Source: Anoxybacter fermentans (GTDB lineage: Bacteria > Bacillota > Halanaerobiia > DY22613). From it: a stretch of 64,000 nt of DNA. A model generated the notes under the pieces. That model had not been told where the DNA came from. It searched no databases and saw nothing but the letters and a program-made list of their open reading frames with translations. Position numbers and translations under genes: made by a program. How positions within the stretch are numbered: position 1 is the first letter of the stretch; every line of letters begins with the position of its first letter. The DNA lies in NCBI RefSeq assembly GCF_003991135.1, contig NZ_CP016379.1, forward strand, positions 2,356,001-2,420,000. Reading direction: 5' to 3'. Below are positions 16,018 to 24,591 of this stretch, one piece after another.

Positions 16018-17211
16018 ATGCCTCAGAATCTAGAAAAATTAAAAAATACCGTCTGCCACTGGATTGATAAATCATACGATAAATTCACCTCCCTTGCGAA
16101 AAAAATCTATGAAGAGCCCGAATTGGGCTTTGAGGAAGTAAAAGCAGCTCAATGGTTAACTGAGATCTTGGAGAAATATGGATATATTATAGAAATGGGA
16201 ATTGCTGATCTAAAAACAGCATTTCGTGCCACTTTGCCCGGGAGTTCAAATAAGCCAAAAATAGCCCTTATCTGCGAATATGATGCTCTTCCTGAAATCG
16301 GACACGGATGTGGTCATAACCTTATAGCTACTGCTAGTGTTTGGGCAGGTGCTGCTCTATCCCAACTCGATATAGAACTACCAGGAACTATCTTAATTTT
16401 TGGTACTCCCGGTGAAGAAACTGGTGGCGGCAAAGTTATACTCGTAGATAAACATTACTTTGACGATATCGATGCAGCCATGATGTTTCATCCAAGTACC
16501 GAAAATCGAATTCTTTCCAGTTCCCTGGCTATTGACGCCCTGGAAGTTACCTTTTTTGGTAAGACAGCCCATGCTGCTGGAGCACCACATCTGGGAATCA
16601 ACGCCCTGGACGCAGTTATTCAAACTTTCAATGGAATTAATGCTCTCAGGCAGCACTTAAAAGACGATGTCCGGATTCACGGTATTATCACCGATGGTGG
16701 AAAAGCCCCCAATATAGTTCCAGACCGGGCCCAGGCCAGATTTTACTTAAGGGCAAAAGAAAGAAGCTATCTTGATGAGGTTGTGCAAAAATTTAAAAAT
16801 ATTTGCAAAGGTGCAGCCATGATGACTGGAGCTACCTTTGAAATCCGTAAATTCGAAAACTCTAATGACAACCTGATCTCTAATAAAGTAATCGGTAACT
16901 TTTTTGAAAAGAATTTGCGTACTTTAGGAATTACAGATATCCTGCCATTTCACGAAGGCAGCGGTTCAACTGATATGGGCAATGTAAGTCAAATAGTCCC
17001 TTCTATTCATCCGTATCTAGCTATCGGCAGCAAAAAGCTTAGAGGTCATTCGCGGGAATTTGCTGATGCTACTATATCCCCAGAGGGGCTCAATACTTTA
17101 AAAATTGCAGCTAAAGCTCTGGCTATGACTGTCCTCGATCTTCTTTATAATCCTGATCAATTAAAGAAAGCCAAAATGGAATTAGACGCCAAAATTTGTA
17201 GTGCTAAATAG
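16018..17211 (+). CDS. M20-family amidohydrolase/peptidase (AbgB-like)
   Basis: A 397-residue cytoplasmic zinc hydrolase that would remove an acyl or aminoacyl group from an N-acyl amino acid or p-aminobenzoyl-glutamate-like amide. Metal-binding motifs are EYDALPEIGHGCGHN (Cys/His site), GTPGEETGGG (Glu pair) and the HPSTEN region; the dimerisation (lid) domain is about residues 175-290 with KTAHAAGAPHLGINALDA. The C-terminal metal region is GSGSTDMGNVSQ followed by PYLAIG. GGAGG lies 8 nt upstream. The substrate cannot be read from sequence; it has no clear operon neighbours. Confidence 0.85.
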   Translation: MPQNLEKLKNTVCHWIDKSYDKFTSLAKKIYEEPELGFEEVKAAQWLTEILEKYGYIIEMGIADLKTAFRATLPGSSNKPKIALICEYDALPEIGHGCGHNLIATASVWAGAALSQLDIELPGTILIFGTPGEETGGGKVILVDKHYFDDIDAAMMFHPSTENRILSSSLAIDALEVTFFGKTAHAAGAPHLGINALDAVIQTFNGINALRQHLKDDVRIHGIITDGGKAPNIVPDRAQARFYLRAKERSYLDEVVQKFKNICKGAAMMTGATFEIRKFENSNDNLISNKVIGNFFEKNLRTLGITDILPFHEGSGSTDMGNVSQIVPSIHPYLAIGSKKLRGHSREFADATISPEGLNTLKIAAKALAMTVLDLLYNPDQLKKAKMELDAKICSAK

Positions 17212-17358
17212 CATAATATACACTCCTTTTTCTCTTTAAAACTTTTTCCTACAATAAAAGAAGGATTTTAAGAATGAATCTCGAACTTATTACAAAGACT
17301 AATATCATTGCCTGTAAGTATTAAATTTATTTTTATTATCAACAAAGGAGGTGCTATA

Positions 17359-17580
17359 ATGAAAGAGAGAGTTCAGGAAGTTTTAAATAAAATTAGACCA
17401 GGTCTTCAGGCCGATGGCGGCGATGTAGAATTGATCGATGTTACAGAGGATGGTGTAGTTAAGGTAAGACTTCAGGGAGCATGTGGTGGCTGCCCCATGG
17501 CTCAGATGACATTAAAAAATGGAATTGAAAAAACTTTAAAGGAAGAAATTCCTGAGGTTAAACGGGTTGAAAACGTATAA
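17359..17580 (+). CDS. NifU C-terminal-like Fe-S scaffold (Nfu)
   Basis: A 73-residue protein that carries or delivers iron-sulfur clusters. It has the family signature [18 protein letters not shown], including the CxxC pair, and the N-terminal [17 protein letters not shown]. It has the minimal single-domain length, as in many Firmicutes. The ATG at 17359 follows AAAGGAGG; longer in-frame readings lack a site. Single-gene unit with its own terminator. Confidence 0.92.
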   Translation: MKERVQEVLNKIRPGLQADGGDVELIDVTEDGVVKVRLQGACGGCPMAQMTLKNGIEKTLKEEIPEVKRVENV

Positions 17581-17585
17581 ATAAT

Positions 17586-17631
17586 AAAAAACACCTTTGT
17601 AAATCTACTACTTTACAAAGGTGTTTTTTAT
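17586..17631 (+). terminator. Terminator of nfu-like gene
   Basis: AACACCTTTGTAAA/TTTACAAAGGTGTT, 14-bp perfect stem, flanked by A- and T-runs. Confidence 0.9.
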
Positions 17632-17641
17632 TTAAGATTTT

Positions 17642-17690
17642 ACTGCAAAAAGCCAATTTTTAGCTTCATAAAAAACTAACTTTTTGCAGT
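17642..17690. repeat. Minimal inverted-repeat element (49 bp)
   Basis: Only the terminal repeats remain: ACTGCAAAAAGCCAATTTTT, about 10 bp of centre, then CTAACTTTTTGCAGT. It is the shortest member of the family here and lies 11 bp past the nfu terminator. Confidence 0.8.
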
Positions 17691-17783
17691 TTAATCATTT
17701 AAGCTATTTCACAAATATAAATCCCGAAAATATCAAAGATTTTCAGATTTTTGGATCCCACCAGGATTCAAAAAGATGAAAAC

Positions 17784-17897
17784 TATAAAAACGGAGTGGC
17801 CAGTCAGGGAACTAACTTTAAAGAAAAGCGGAAAACTCCCAACTGACCACTCCACATTTATTAATAAAAGGCAAATGCGGGGATAGAATCTTCCTAT
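17784..17897 (-). ncRNA. Candidate standalone small RNA (about 110 nt)
   Basis: A perfect promoter (next entry) drives a short minus-strand transcript that ends in a 16-bp stem: GGAGTGGTCAGTTGGG pairs with TCCCTGACTGGCCACTCC (with G-U pairs), followed by GTTTTTATAG. A small 5' stem (ATAG..CTAT) precedes it. No gene lies downstream on this strand, so it is not a leader. The start of a short frame at the -10 region is not plausible because it begins before the transcript. Class and target unknown. Confidence 0.55.
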
Positions 17898-17903
17898 GTG
17901 CAT

Positions 17904-17932
17904 ATTATAGCATTGTTTTGACTTAATGTCAA
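17904..17932 (-). promoter_or_regulatory. Promoter of the candidate small RNA
   Basis: Minus strand TTGACA (17932-17927), 17 bp, TATAAT (17909-17904): perfect consensus. A 7-bp inverted repeat TTACATT-C-AATGTAA lies just upstream (about 17947-17961). Confidence 0.75.
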
Positions 17933-18032
17933 CGTTTTTTATTAATGTTACATTCAATGTAATAAATTAAATCTTATATTTGACTATTACAAAAAATTAC
18001 GATACAATAATAAAAAATAAATATATGATTAA

Positions 18033-18241
18033 ACTGCAAAAAGCTAATTTTGAGCGCCATAGAAATTTTTCGTTAAACCATCTTAGTAAGATTTCAGTCG
18101 AAATAAGGCCTCATCACAGGATGTGATGAGCTAATCAAGGGCCAGGAGGGCTCATTGATTAGTATGCCTTATTTCGACTGAAATCGAACTTTAGATGGTT
18201 CGAAAAATTTCTCTCGAAGCGAAAAATTAGCTTTTTGCAGT
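18033..18241. repeat. Long inverted-repeat element, copy 3 (full length, 209 bp)
   Basis: Carries the nested hairpin CATCACA-GGA-TGTGATG in its clearest form. It fills the space directly upstream of the tandem-HTH gene at 18273, ending 31 bp before the start codon, so this gene lacks the consensus promoter seen for its four paralogs. Confidence 0.9.
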
Positions 18242-18272
18242 AAAATTATATATAAGAAAGGGAGTTCTTAAA

Positions 18273-18794
18273 ATGAAAGAGTTAAAAATATTAGGGCGAA
18301 ACTTATATCATTTTAGAAAGAAAAACAATCTTTCATACCAGGCCATCGCCAATGCCCTTGGTTTATCTGCTGCTCATGTATGTCGTATCGAAAAAGGAAC
18401 TGCTAAACCTTCCTTTGATGTAATGATAAATTTATCTCAACTGATGAATGTCCCTCTCTATTACCTTTTTCTAGATTTCGGTAATTGTGTAGATTTTACC
18501 AATTTCATCACATCAGTTAAAGATAAAATGAAAACTTTAAATTGGTCACTGGAAACTTTATCTAAAAAAACAGGAATAAATATTTTTAAAATGCTGGATA
18601 TAATCCATGAAAAAATCCAACCCACCCAAGAAGAGATTACCGCTCTTGCTAATATTTTAGGACTACCTATTCCCGATATGCCTACAAATCAAAGATTAAG
18701 TTTACTGGAAAGAATTTTAGAAGATTTAGGCCTGGATAGGGCTCAAATTCGAAATATAATTGATTATGTGAAGTTAGTTATGAAAAAAGATTAA
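18273..18794 (+). CDS. Tandem-HTH regulator with SinR-like tail (copy 3)
   Basis: A 173-residue divergent paralog. HTH1 (about 8-65): NNLSYQAIANALGLSAAHVC then RIEKGTAKPSFDVM. HTH2 (about 85-130) is less typical: LNWSLETLSKKTGINIFKML. The tail SLLERILEDLGLDRAQIRNI then IDYVKLVMKK keeps the family pattern. AAAGGGAG lies 7 nt before the ATG. The upstream space is occupied by the inverted-repeat element, so transcription may start in or be altered by it. No neighbour on the same strand follows. Confidence 0.82.
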   Translation: MKELKILGRNLYHFRKKNNLSYQAIANALGLSAAHVCRIEKGTAKPSFDVMINLSQLMNVPLYYLFLDFGNCVDFTNFITSVKDKMKTLNWSLETLSKKTGINIFKMLDIIHEKIQPTQEEITALANILGLPIPDMPTNQRLSLLERILEDLGLDRAQIRNIIDYVKLVMKKD

Positions 18795-18853
18795 GATATT
18801 TTTCCATTCCCTCTACTAACTCAATCCTCTTTAATGGCAGAAATTAAAATATA

Positions 18854-20053
18854 TCACTGCAGATAATTTTTTAGCTTACAATCATCTTTAATATTTTTCA
18901 TCATATCTTTCCATAACAAACGAAATTCAAAATATTTAGGAACCAGTTCAACAGCTCTTCTTTTTGCCATTTTAACAAATTCCACAGCTTCTCTTCTGGC
19001 ATCTTTTTTAACTAACATTTTCATTAATTTTTCCTCTGCATCCTTGTAAAGTTTATTGTCAAAAAAACTACCTGGATAAGGCATTAATTCCTCAATATCT
19101 ATATTATTTAAGTCATCATGTTTTTTCACTTGCTCTAATTTTTCTTTTTCATAAACAAAACGCAAAATATCTTGTTTTAATTTAGACAAATTAAATCCAT
19201 TATGAGCAGTATCATATGAAGGCGGTAAATGAACTACATTCAGTTCTTTATCTAAAAAGAAATACATCCCCTCCATCCTGGCATTTATCAAATAATCAAT
19301 ATCTTCTCCCCGTGTATTATAAGGATCAAAAGATACTTCTTCGAAAGTTGACCGGGGAATAACCATATTTCCTCCAAACACAACTGGACTTCTCACCAGA
19401 CGATCTTCACACTTATCTAACATCTCAAATGTTAAGTCCATTAAATAATGCTTTTTATCAAATAAATTATCGCTGTAACTATGGTCATCAAGGTTTAAGC
19501 GGTGGTTACCTTTTTCATCTAAATAATAGCCAGCAACACCGGCTACTTTCACTCCCTTATATTCAGTTCCAACATATTCTATAGCTTTTTTAAGATAATC
19601 CTTATCAGTAATAATTTCATCATCATCAATGCCAACGACTACATCACTCTCTTTTAAATGTGAAACTATCAATTGCAAATTTCTTATATTATTATAGTTT
19701 TCTAAATTAATCTCATCTAAAATTTTGTCATATCCTAAATCCCATAATCTCTCTTTTAACCTGTCCAATTGAGTATAGGAGAATTGAATGATATCAAAAT
19801 CATTTTTAAACCTATCAATAATCTCCTTAACTTTTTTTTCTACCTCAGCCCTAATCTGCTTATTTGTAGCAGCACTTATTACTACCACATCAAAATTGGG
19901 ATAACTTAATTTCTTAAAACTTTCAAGGGTTCTAGCTAATGTTCCATCCATATCAAGTGGAGTAGGATGATCAAAAATAGATTCAACTTTTCTACCATTA
20001 ACATTTGTAGGCCAGGTCCAATAAGTAGGAACAACAATAGTTACTTTTTTCAT
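18854..20053 (-). CDS. GT-A fold glycosyltransferase (GT2/GT81-like)
   Basis: A 399-residue soluble protein. The N-terminus VTIVVPTYWTW and GTLARTLESFKKLSYPNFDV are those of a GT-A nucleotide-sugar enzyme; the metal-binding acidic motif is VVGIDDDEI (about 140); the acceptor-side motif RGEDIDYLINARMEG is near 245. The last 90 residues are helical. It is the last gene of the sugar-transport operon (68 bp after the permease), so it may act on the imported sugar or make a compatible solute, but donor and acceptor are unknown. No signal or membrane segment. Confidence 0.7.
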   Translation of the reverse strand: MKKVTIVVPTYWTWPTNVNGRKVESIFDHPTPLDMDGTLARTLESFKKLSYPNFDVVVISAATNKQIRAEVEKKVKEIIDRFKNDFDIIQFSYTQLDRLKERLWDLGYDKILDEINLENYNNIRNLQLIVSHLKESDVVVGIDDDEIITDKDYLKKAIEYVGTEYKGVKVAGVAGYYLDEKGNHRLNLDDHSYSDNLFDKKHYLMDLTFEMLDKCEDRLVRSPVVFGGNMVIPRSTFEEVSFDPYNTRGEDIDYLINARMEGMYFFLDKELNVVHLPPSYDTAHNGFNLSKLKQDILRFVYEKEKLEQVKKHDDLNNIDIEELMPYPGSFFDNKLYKDAEEKLMKMLVKKDARREAVEFVKMAKRRAVELVPKYFEFRLLWKDMMKNIKDDCKLKNYLQ

Positions 20054-20121
20054 TTACTTCCCTCCTAGCTGATATTGTTTTCCAGCCACATTTATCTCTT
20101 TCTGCTTACTTATTTTACTTA

Positions 20122-20964
20122 TCATCCTTTAACTCCACCAAATGTCAGTCCTCCGGTAATAAACCGCTCAATGGATAAAAACAGAACAATTACTGGAATA
20201 GCTGTTAATAAGGAAGCTGCCATCATCCGGCCCCAGATATAATGTTGGGTATAGAACAACTGACTTAATCCAATAGGTAATGTTCTTAGTGCCTCGGAAT
20301 TGATAAAAACAGAAGCAAAAAGATACTCGTTCCAGGAAATCATAAAAGCATAGATGAAAACTGATACAATAGCTGGGGCAGACAAAGGCAATACTATTTT
20401 ATAAATCACCTCTAAACGATTACATCCATCAATTAATGCTGCCTCCTCAATGGCTTCCGGTATGGTCCGGAAATAATTTCCCAGCATATATAGAGATACA
20501 GGTAAAGTCTGAACAACATATGTTATGATTAAAGCTGCTCTGGTATTAAACAAACCCAATTTAGTTATTATCTGAAATAATGGTACAACTAATAATACTC
20601 CGCCAAACATATAGACCAAAAGAACCCCTCTTTGAATAATTCCTCGTCCTTTATACTCCAGCCGGGCAAAACTATACGAACCGAAAATAGCAATTAAAAC
20701 TCCAATCCCTGCAGATATTAAAGCTATAATTAAACTATTTTTAAAATAATTTAAAAAGGGAAAGACATTCGGGTTCAAAACACCTTTATAATGTTCTAAA
20801 GTTGGTTTTTTTGGTAATACTTTCGGCGGGAAAAGAGTCTGTTCAGCTGGAGGTTTAAAAGAAGATGTAATCATCATAATAAAAGGAATCAAAACAAAAG
20901 CCAATACCATAAATAATAAAACAGCAAAACCAATCTTTCTACCTATCACATTCCTTTTTACCAT
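20122..20964 (-). CDS. Sugar ABC transporter permease (MalG type)
   Basis: A 280-residue inner-membrane protein with six predicted helices, beginning GFAVLLFMVLAFVLIPFIMM. The EAA loop that contacts the ATPase is EEAALIDGCNRLEVIYKIVL followed by PLSAPA. It overlaps the upstream permease gene by 7 bp, so the two are translated together. No ATP-binding subunit is encoded in the cluster; a shared MsmX/MsmK-type ATPase elsewhere is expected (known for many Firmicute CUT1 importers). Confidence 0.92.
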   Translation of the reverse strand: MVKRNVIGRKIGFAVLLFMVLAFVLIPFIMMITSSFKPPAEQTLFPPKVLPKKPTLEHYKGVLNPNVFPFLNYFKNSLIIALISAGIGVLIAIFGSYSFARLEYKGRGIIQRGVLLVYMFGGVLLVVPLFQIITKLGLFNTRAALIITYVVQTLPVSLYMLGNYFRTIPEAIEEAALIDGCNRLEVIYKIVLPLSAPAIVSVFIYAFMISWNEYLFASVFINSEALRTLPIGLSQLFYTQHYIWGRMMAASLLTAIPVIVLFLSIERFITGGLTFGGVKG

Positions 20965-21815
20965 TTTAACACCTTCCTTACGTAATATAGAATGAAACTA
21001 AGAACAAAAATAAATAGAATTGTAGTAATGGCTGCCCCTTCACCAAAATTAAAATTAGAAAATGCTTTTTCATAAACATAAACAGGAACCGTCTCTACAG
21101 ATGGGGATAAAAGATAAATCTCATCAAATTTATAAAAATTCCAGATTGTTCTTAAAATCACTAAAGCTCCCAGAACGTATCTTAATTCAGGCAAAGTAAT
21201 ATGGCGGAATTTATCCCAGGCAGTAGCTCCGTCAACCTCAGCAGCTTCATAAAGGGTAACCGGTATTGTTTGTAATTCAGCAAGAATCATCAAAAATGCA
21301 AAAGGGAAGTTACGCCATATATTAAACAAAATAACTGCATAAATAGCAAATTGAGGCGATTCAACCCAGTTTAAATGCTTAGGTAATAAATGTAATAAAT
21401 CTACCAGTACATAATTGGCCATTCCAAAGACAGGGTGAAACAAATACTTCCAGCCAAAAACCAGAGAAATAACCGGAGCCACATAAGGAAGAAGAATAAT
21501 CCCCCTAACAATAGCCCTTCCTTTAAACTCACGATTTAAAAGTAAAGCAACTCCTAATCCCAAAAGAGTAGTACCTAAAACAGTAGCCACTGTAAAAATT
21601 ATTGAGGTTTTAAAAGACATCCAGAAATCTAAATCAGTTAATACTTTTTTATAATGACCTAACCCTATAAAAGTATTCGGTTTAAAGGGATTCATATTTA
21701 CCTTATGTAAGCTTAACCAGAGATTATAACAAATAGGATAGAATATAAGTCCTACTATTAAAAGAACCGTTGGTAATATTAACCAATAACCTAAAATTGC
21801 TTCTTTTCTCTTCAT
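20958..21815 (-). CDS. Sugar ABC transporter permease (MalF type)
   Basis: A 285-residue inner-membrane protein with six helices. N-terminal YWLILPTVLLIVGLIFYPIC; EAA loop YEAAEVDGATAWDKFRHITL. It lacks the large periplasmic loop of enterobacterial MalF, as usual for this family. It follows the binding-protein gene by 63 bp, within which a strong stem-loop lies. Confidence 0.92.
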   Translation of the reverse strand: MKRKEAILGYWLILPTVLLIVGLIFYPICYNLWLSLHKVNMNPFKPNTFIGLGHYKKVLTDLDFWMSFKTSIIFTVATVLGTTLLGLGVALLLNREFKGRAIVRGIILLPYVAPVISLVFGWKYLFHPVFGMANYVLVDLLHLLPKHLNWVESPQFAIYAVILFNIWRNFPFAFLMILAELQTIPVTLYEAAEVDGATAWDKFRHITLPELRYVLGALVILRTIWNFYKFDEIYLLSPSVETVPVYVYEKAFSNFNFGEGAAITTILFIFVLSFILYYVRKVLKW

Positions 21816-21839
21816 AGACTCAGCCTCCTTTTGAAAACT

Positions 21840-21865
21840 CTCCCGCTGGTAAAAACCAGCGGGAG
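21840..21865 (-). other. Intercistronic stem-loop between binding protein and permease
   Basis: CTCCCGCTGGT/ACCAGCGGGAG, 11-bp perfect stem with a 4-nt A loop and no T-run, so it is not a strong terminator. By analogy with malE-malF it would stabilise the binding-protein mRNA and lower permease expression (inference). Confidence 0.6.
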
Positions 21866-21878
21866 ATAAACTAAATAC

Positions 21879-23198
21879 TTACTGACGAACTGCCTGTTCC
21901 ATCTCTTTTTGCGCCCATTTGGCTGCTTCTTCAGCACTCCAACCATTCTCTGTCATCTTCATAATCGCCTGTCCTATAATAAATTGGCTCGTTATTTTTC
22001 CAATCTCAGGGAAAACTTTTCCATTAACATATCCGAATTTACCTATATTATCCAATCCTGCTGCTATTTCAGCAGCCTTTTCTCCATAAACCTTTAACAC
22101 AGGATTATCTAAATATCTTGGGTCCTGAGCAATAGAACGACGTACAGGGTTCATTCCTCCAGGAGCCATATGAAGGAATTTAATATAAGCAGTATCCGAC
22201 ATCAGATACTTAACAAACTTCTTAGCGGCTTCAACCTGTGCTTTTTTATTACCTCTAAGAATTCCTAAAGCAACGATTTGTCCATAAGTAGCAGGGGACT
22301 TATGAATCATTACATTAGCCAGAGCAGTTTTATCTACAAGATTCTCAACAATCGCTCCTTCATAACCAGTTCTACCAATACCAATATCATCCATAATATA
22401 TGTGGAATACATCATCATTGGCACTCTACCCGATAAATATAGGTCCCTAGCATCACGCCAGCCATCGGGGCCAGGAGGGGTAAATTGAGCCAATTTTTTG
22501 TAAAAATCCAAAGTTTCAATCATCTCAGGAGAATTAAAAATTATATTACCATTTTCATCAAAGATACGGGCATTATTAGATAAAGCATACTGTGTAAAAG
22601 TCTGACGGGTATAGGAATCTTTACCTGTACCGATAACGATACCATATTTTTGTTCTTCAGGATTATAAAAGGCCTCAGCAGCTTTTAAAATATTTTCCCA
22701 GGTTATAGGAGGCTCTAAACCTTTCTCCTCAAATAAATCTGTTCTATACCAGATACCCTGAACCCAACCGTGCATAGGTACAGCATAATTACCGCCTTCA
22801 GGAGTCGCTACCATCCTGAGAGCACCTTTATAGAAGTCCTCACGGCCAAGTTCGTCAATAATCTGACCAGCAGCTTCAACGTCCATTAAACCTTCTGCAC
22901 CCAAACGCAATATGTTCTCTGCACCCATTTCAACTACTTCAGGTAACATACCAGCAGCCATACCAGCAGCTAATTTGGTTGGAACATCATTTTCCTGAAC
23001 CGCTACAACATTGACCTTGATATCAGGATTTAATTTCTCAAATTCTTTAACCAGGTCTTTGATAACTGCCATTCTTTCTTCTTCTGTTTCTGTGGTCCAG
23101 AACTCAATTTCAGTCTTTCCACCGGCCATAGCTACAAAAGGAACCAATAAAACCATTACCAACACACTGGCAATTACTATATTTAGTCTATACTTCAT
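21879..23198 (-). CDS. Extracellular sugar-binding protein of ABC importer
   Basis: A 439-residue solute-binding protein of the CUT1 type. Signal peptide of about 27 residues (VIASVLVMVLLVPFVAMAGG) without a lipobox Cys, so it should be released into the periplasm rather than lipid-anchored, in keeping with an outer membrane. The mature part starts TEIEFWTTETEEERMAVIKD and has the hinge-region pattern AGMAAGMLPEVVEMG. The ATG at 23198 is preceded by GGGGG; the longer in-frame reading from 23270 would spoil the signal peptide. First gene of the operon; ligand not predictable. Confidence 0.9.
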   Translation of the reverse strand: MKYRLNIVIASVLVMVLLVPFVAMAGGKTEIEFWTTETEEERMAVIKDLVKEFEKLNPDIKVNVVAVQENDVPTKLAAGMAAGMLPEVVEMGAENILRLGAEGLMDVEAAGQIIDELGREDFYKGALRMVATPEGGNYAVPMHGWVQGIWYRTDLFEEKGLEPPITWENILKAAEAFYNPEEQKYGIVIGTGKDSYTRQTFTQYALSNNARIFDENGNIIFNSPEMIETLDFYKKLAQFTPPGPDGWRDARDLYLSGRVPMMMYSTYIMDDIGIGRTGYEGAIVENLVDKTALANVMIHKSPATYGQIVALGILRGNKKAQVEAAKKFVKYLMSDTAYIKFLHMAPGGMNPVRRSIAQDPRYLDNPVLKVYGEKAAEIAAGLDNIGKFGYVNGKVFPEIGKITSQFIIGQAIMKMTENGWSAEEAAKWAQKEMEQAVRQ

Positions 23199-23352
23199 TT
23201 TTATCCCCCTTTTTAATTTTTTTACAAAAAATAACTTAAAATTCACCTCTACTTGGATCTCACCTCTCACCCCCTAGAAATAAATTTGCCATAATACACT
23301 TTTATAAGGAAAATTAGCTATATAACTTTCCTGGCATTAAAAAGATTTTGGT

Positions 23353-23362
23353 CAAGCCCTTG
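23353..23362. promoter_or_regulatory. LacI-type operator before the sugar operon
   Basis: CAAGCCCTTG, one base away from a perfect palindrome. On the minus strand it reads CAAGGGCTTGACC, merging with a -35-like TTGACC. Confidence 0.55.
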
Positions 23363-23382
23363 CCCAAAATTAAAAAAAACAT

Positions 23383-24396
23383 TTACCCTAAAGATTTCGT
23401 AGAACCTCTAATAATTAACTCACAGGGCAAATAAATTGTCCTTCTTTCTAATTCTTCTCCTTGAATAATCTTATACAACATCTCCATAGCAGTTCTACCC
23501 AAATCTTTAACTGGTTGACCAATAGTAGTCAATTCTGGATCACAGGCCAAAGAAATAATACTATTATCAAAACCTATTACTGAAATATCCTCAGGAACCC
23601 TTAAACCTGCCTTTTTAATCGCCTTGATAGCACCAACTCCCATAGCATCACTGGCAGCAAAAACAGCAGTGGGCAATTTTTTTAAGCTCAGCAAATTCTC
23701 CATGGCCTTTCTCCCACTATCCATTTTAAAATCTCCTTCCTGGACTAATTCCTCTTCAAAGGGTAGATCATAATCAGCCAGAGCATTCTTATAACCCAGT
23801 AAGCGATGATAACCTGACTCTTTATCTATACAAGGACCGCTAATCATGGCAATACGTCGATGACCCAATTTTATCAAATATTCCACCGCTTTATATGATT
23901 CACCAATGTTATCAATATGTATAGATGGGAGAAAGCTTTTGACTTTTCTGGATACTACTACTGTCGGTATCTCCGACTCAACTAAAGCCTTTTCACAAGA
24001 ATCAGGCATTCGACCACTCATAAAAACAATTCCATCAACCTTTTTCTCTTTTAAAATTTTAATATATTTCAATTCTTCTTTTTCTTTTCCGCCAGTAGCA
24101 GAAATAATAAGACTATAACCTTTTAAACTGGCTACCTCCTCTACCCCTCCTATTACTGAAGCAAAATAAGGATTAGCAATATCACTAACAATCAAGCCAA
24201 TAATATGGGTTTTTTGTTTCGCCAAACTTCTGGCAACATCATTAGGATAATAACCTAATTCTTTAGCTATTTTTAAAATCTTATCCCTGGTCTCACTGCT
24301 GGCTTTGGGAATACCGTTAAGAACACGGGAAACTGTAGATTCCGAAACACCAGCTTTTTTGGCTATATCTTTCAAAGTAATAGCCAACTTTCCCAC
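23383..24396 (-). CDS. LacI-family transcriptional regulator of the sugar operon
   Basis: A 337-residue repressor. N-terminal HTH and hinge: ITLKDIAKKAGVSESTVSRV then LNGIPKASSETRDKIL. The periplasmic-binding-like core shows IIGLIVSDIANPYFASVIGG, ISGPCIDKESGYHRLLGYKN and ISVIGFDNS. It is directly upstream of, and in the same direction as, the sugar importer. Operator-like palindromes precede both this gene and the importer (23353 and 24436), so autoregulation plus operon control is likely. Confidence 0.93.
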   Translation of the reverse strand: MGKLAITLKDIAKKAGVSESTVSRVLNGIPKASSETRDKILKIAKELGYYPNDVARSLAKQKTHIIGLIVSDIANPYFASVIGGVEEVASLKGYSLIISATGGKEKEELKYIKILKEKKVDGIVFMSGRMPDSCEKALVESEIPTVVVSRKVKSFLPSIHIDNIGESYKAVEYLIKLGHRRIAMISGPCIDKESGYHRLLGYKNALADYDLPFEEELVQEGDFKMDSGRKAMENLLSLKKLPTAVFAASDAMGVGAIKAIKKAGLRVPEDISVIGFDNSIISLACDPELTTIGQPVKDLGRTAMEMLYKIIQGEELERRTIYLPCELIIRGSTKSLG

Positions 24397-24430
24397 CTGC
24401 CTTATCTACCTAGGAAAATATTATCTTGAT

Positions 24431-24450
24431 TAAGTCAAGCGCTTGTCTTT
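24431..24450. promoter_or_regulatory. LacI-type operator before lacI
   Basis: CAAGCGCTTG (24436-24445) is a perfect palindrome extended by AAG/CTT on each side. On the minus strand its right half runs into TTGACT, a -35-like box, the same layout as at 23353. Confidence 0.65.
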
Positions 24451-24550
24451 TAAAAAAAATATATATTTATTTTGAAATTGCATGAATATTGTGAGTTATA
24501 TATCTATTTTTATTTTAATAAAAATAATTATAAAAGTCAAGAAAAAATAA

Positions 24551-24581
24551 TAAAAAAGAGGGTGTACTTTTACACACCCTC
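24551..24581 (-). terminator. Terminator of the hydrolase operon
   Basis: GAGGGTGT/ACACCCTC stem followed on the minus strand by TTTTTTATTATTTTTTC. Confidence 0.85.
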
Positions 24582-24591
24582 AACACTATCC

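Noticed and set aside
17733-17957. 74-residue minus-strand frame over the candidate small RNA
   Set aside because: It starts upstream of the promoter and runs through the promoter, the RNA and its terminator; no ribosome site.
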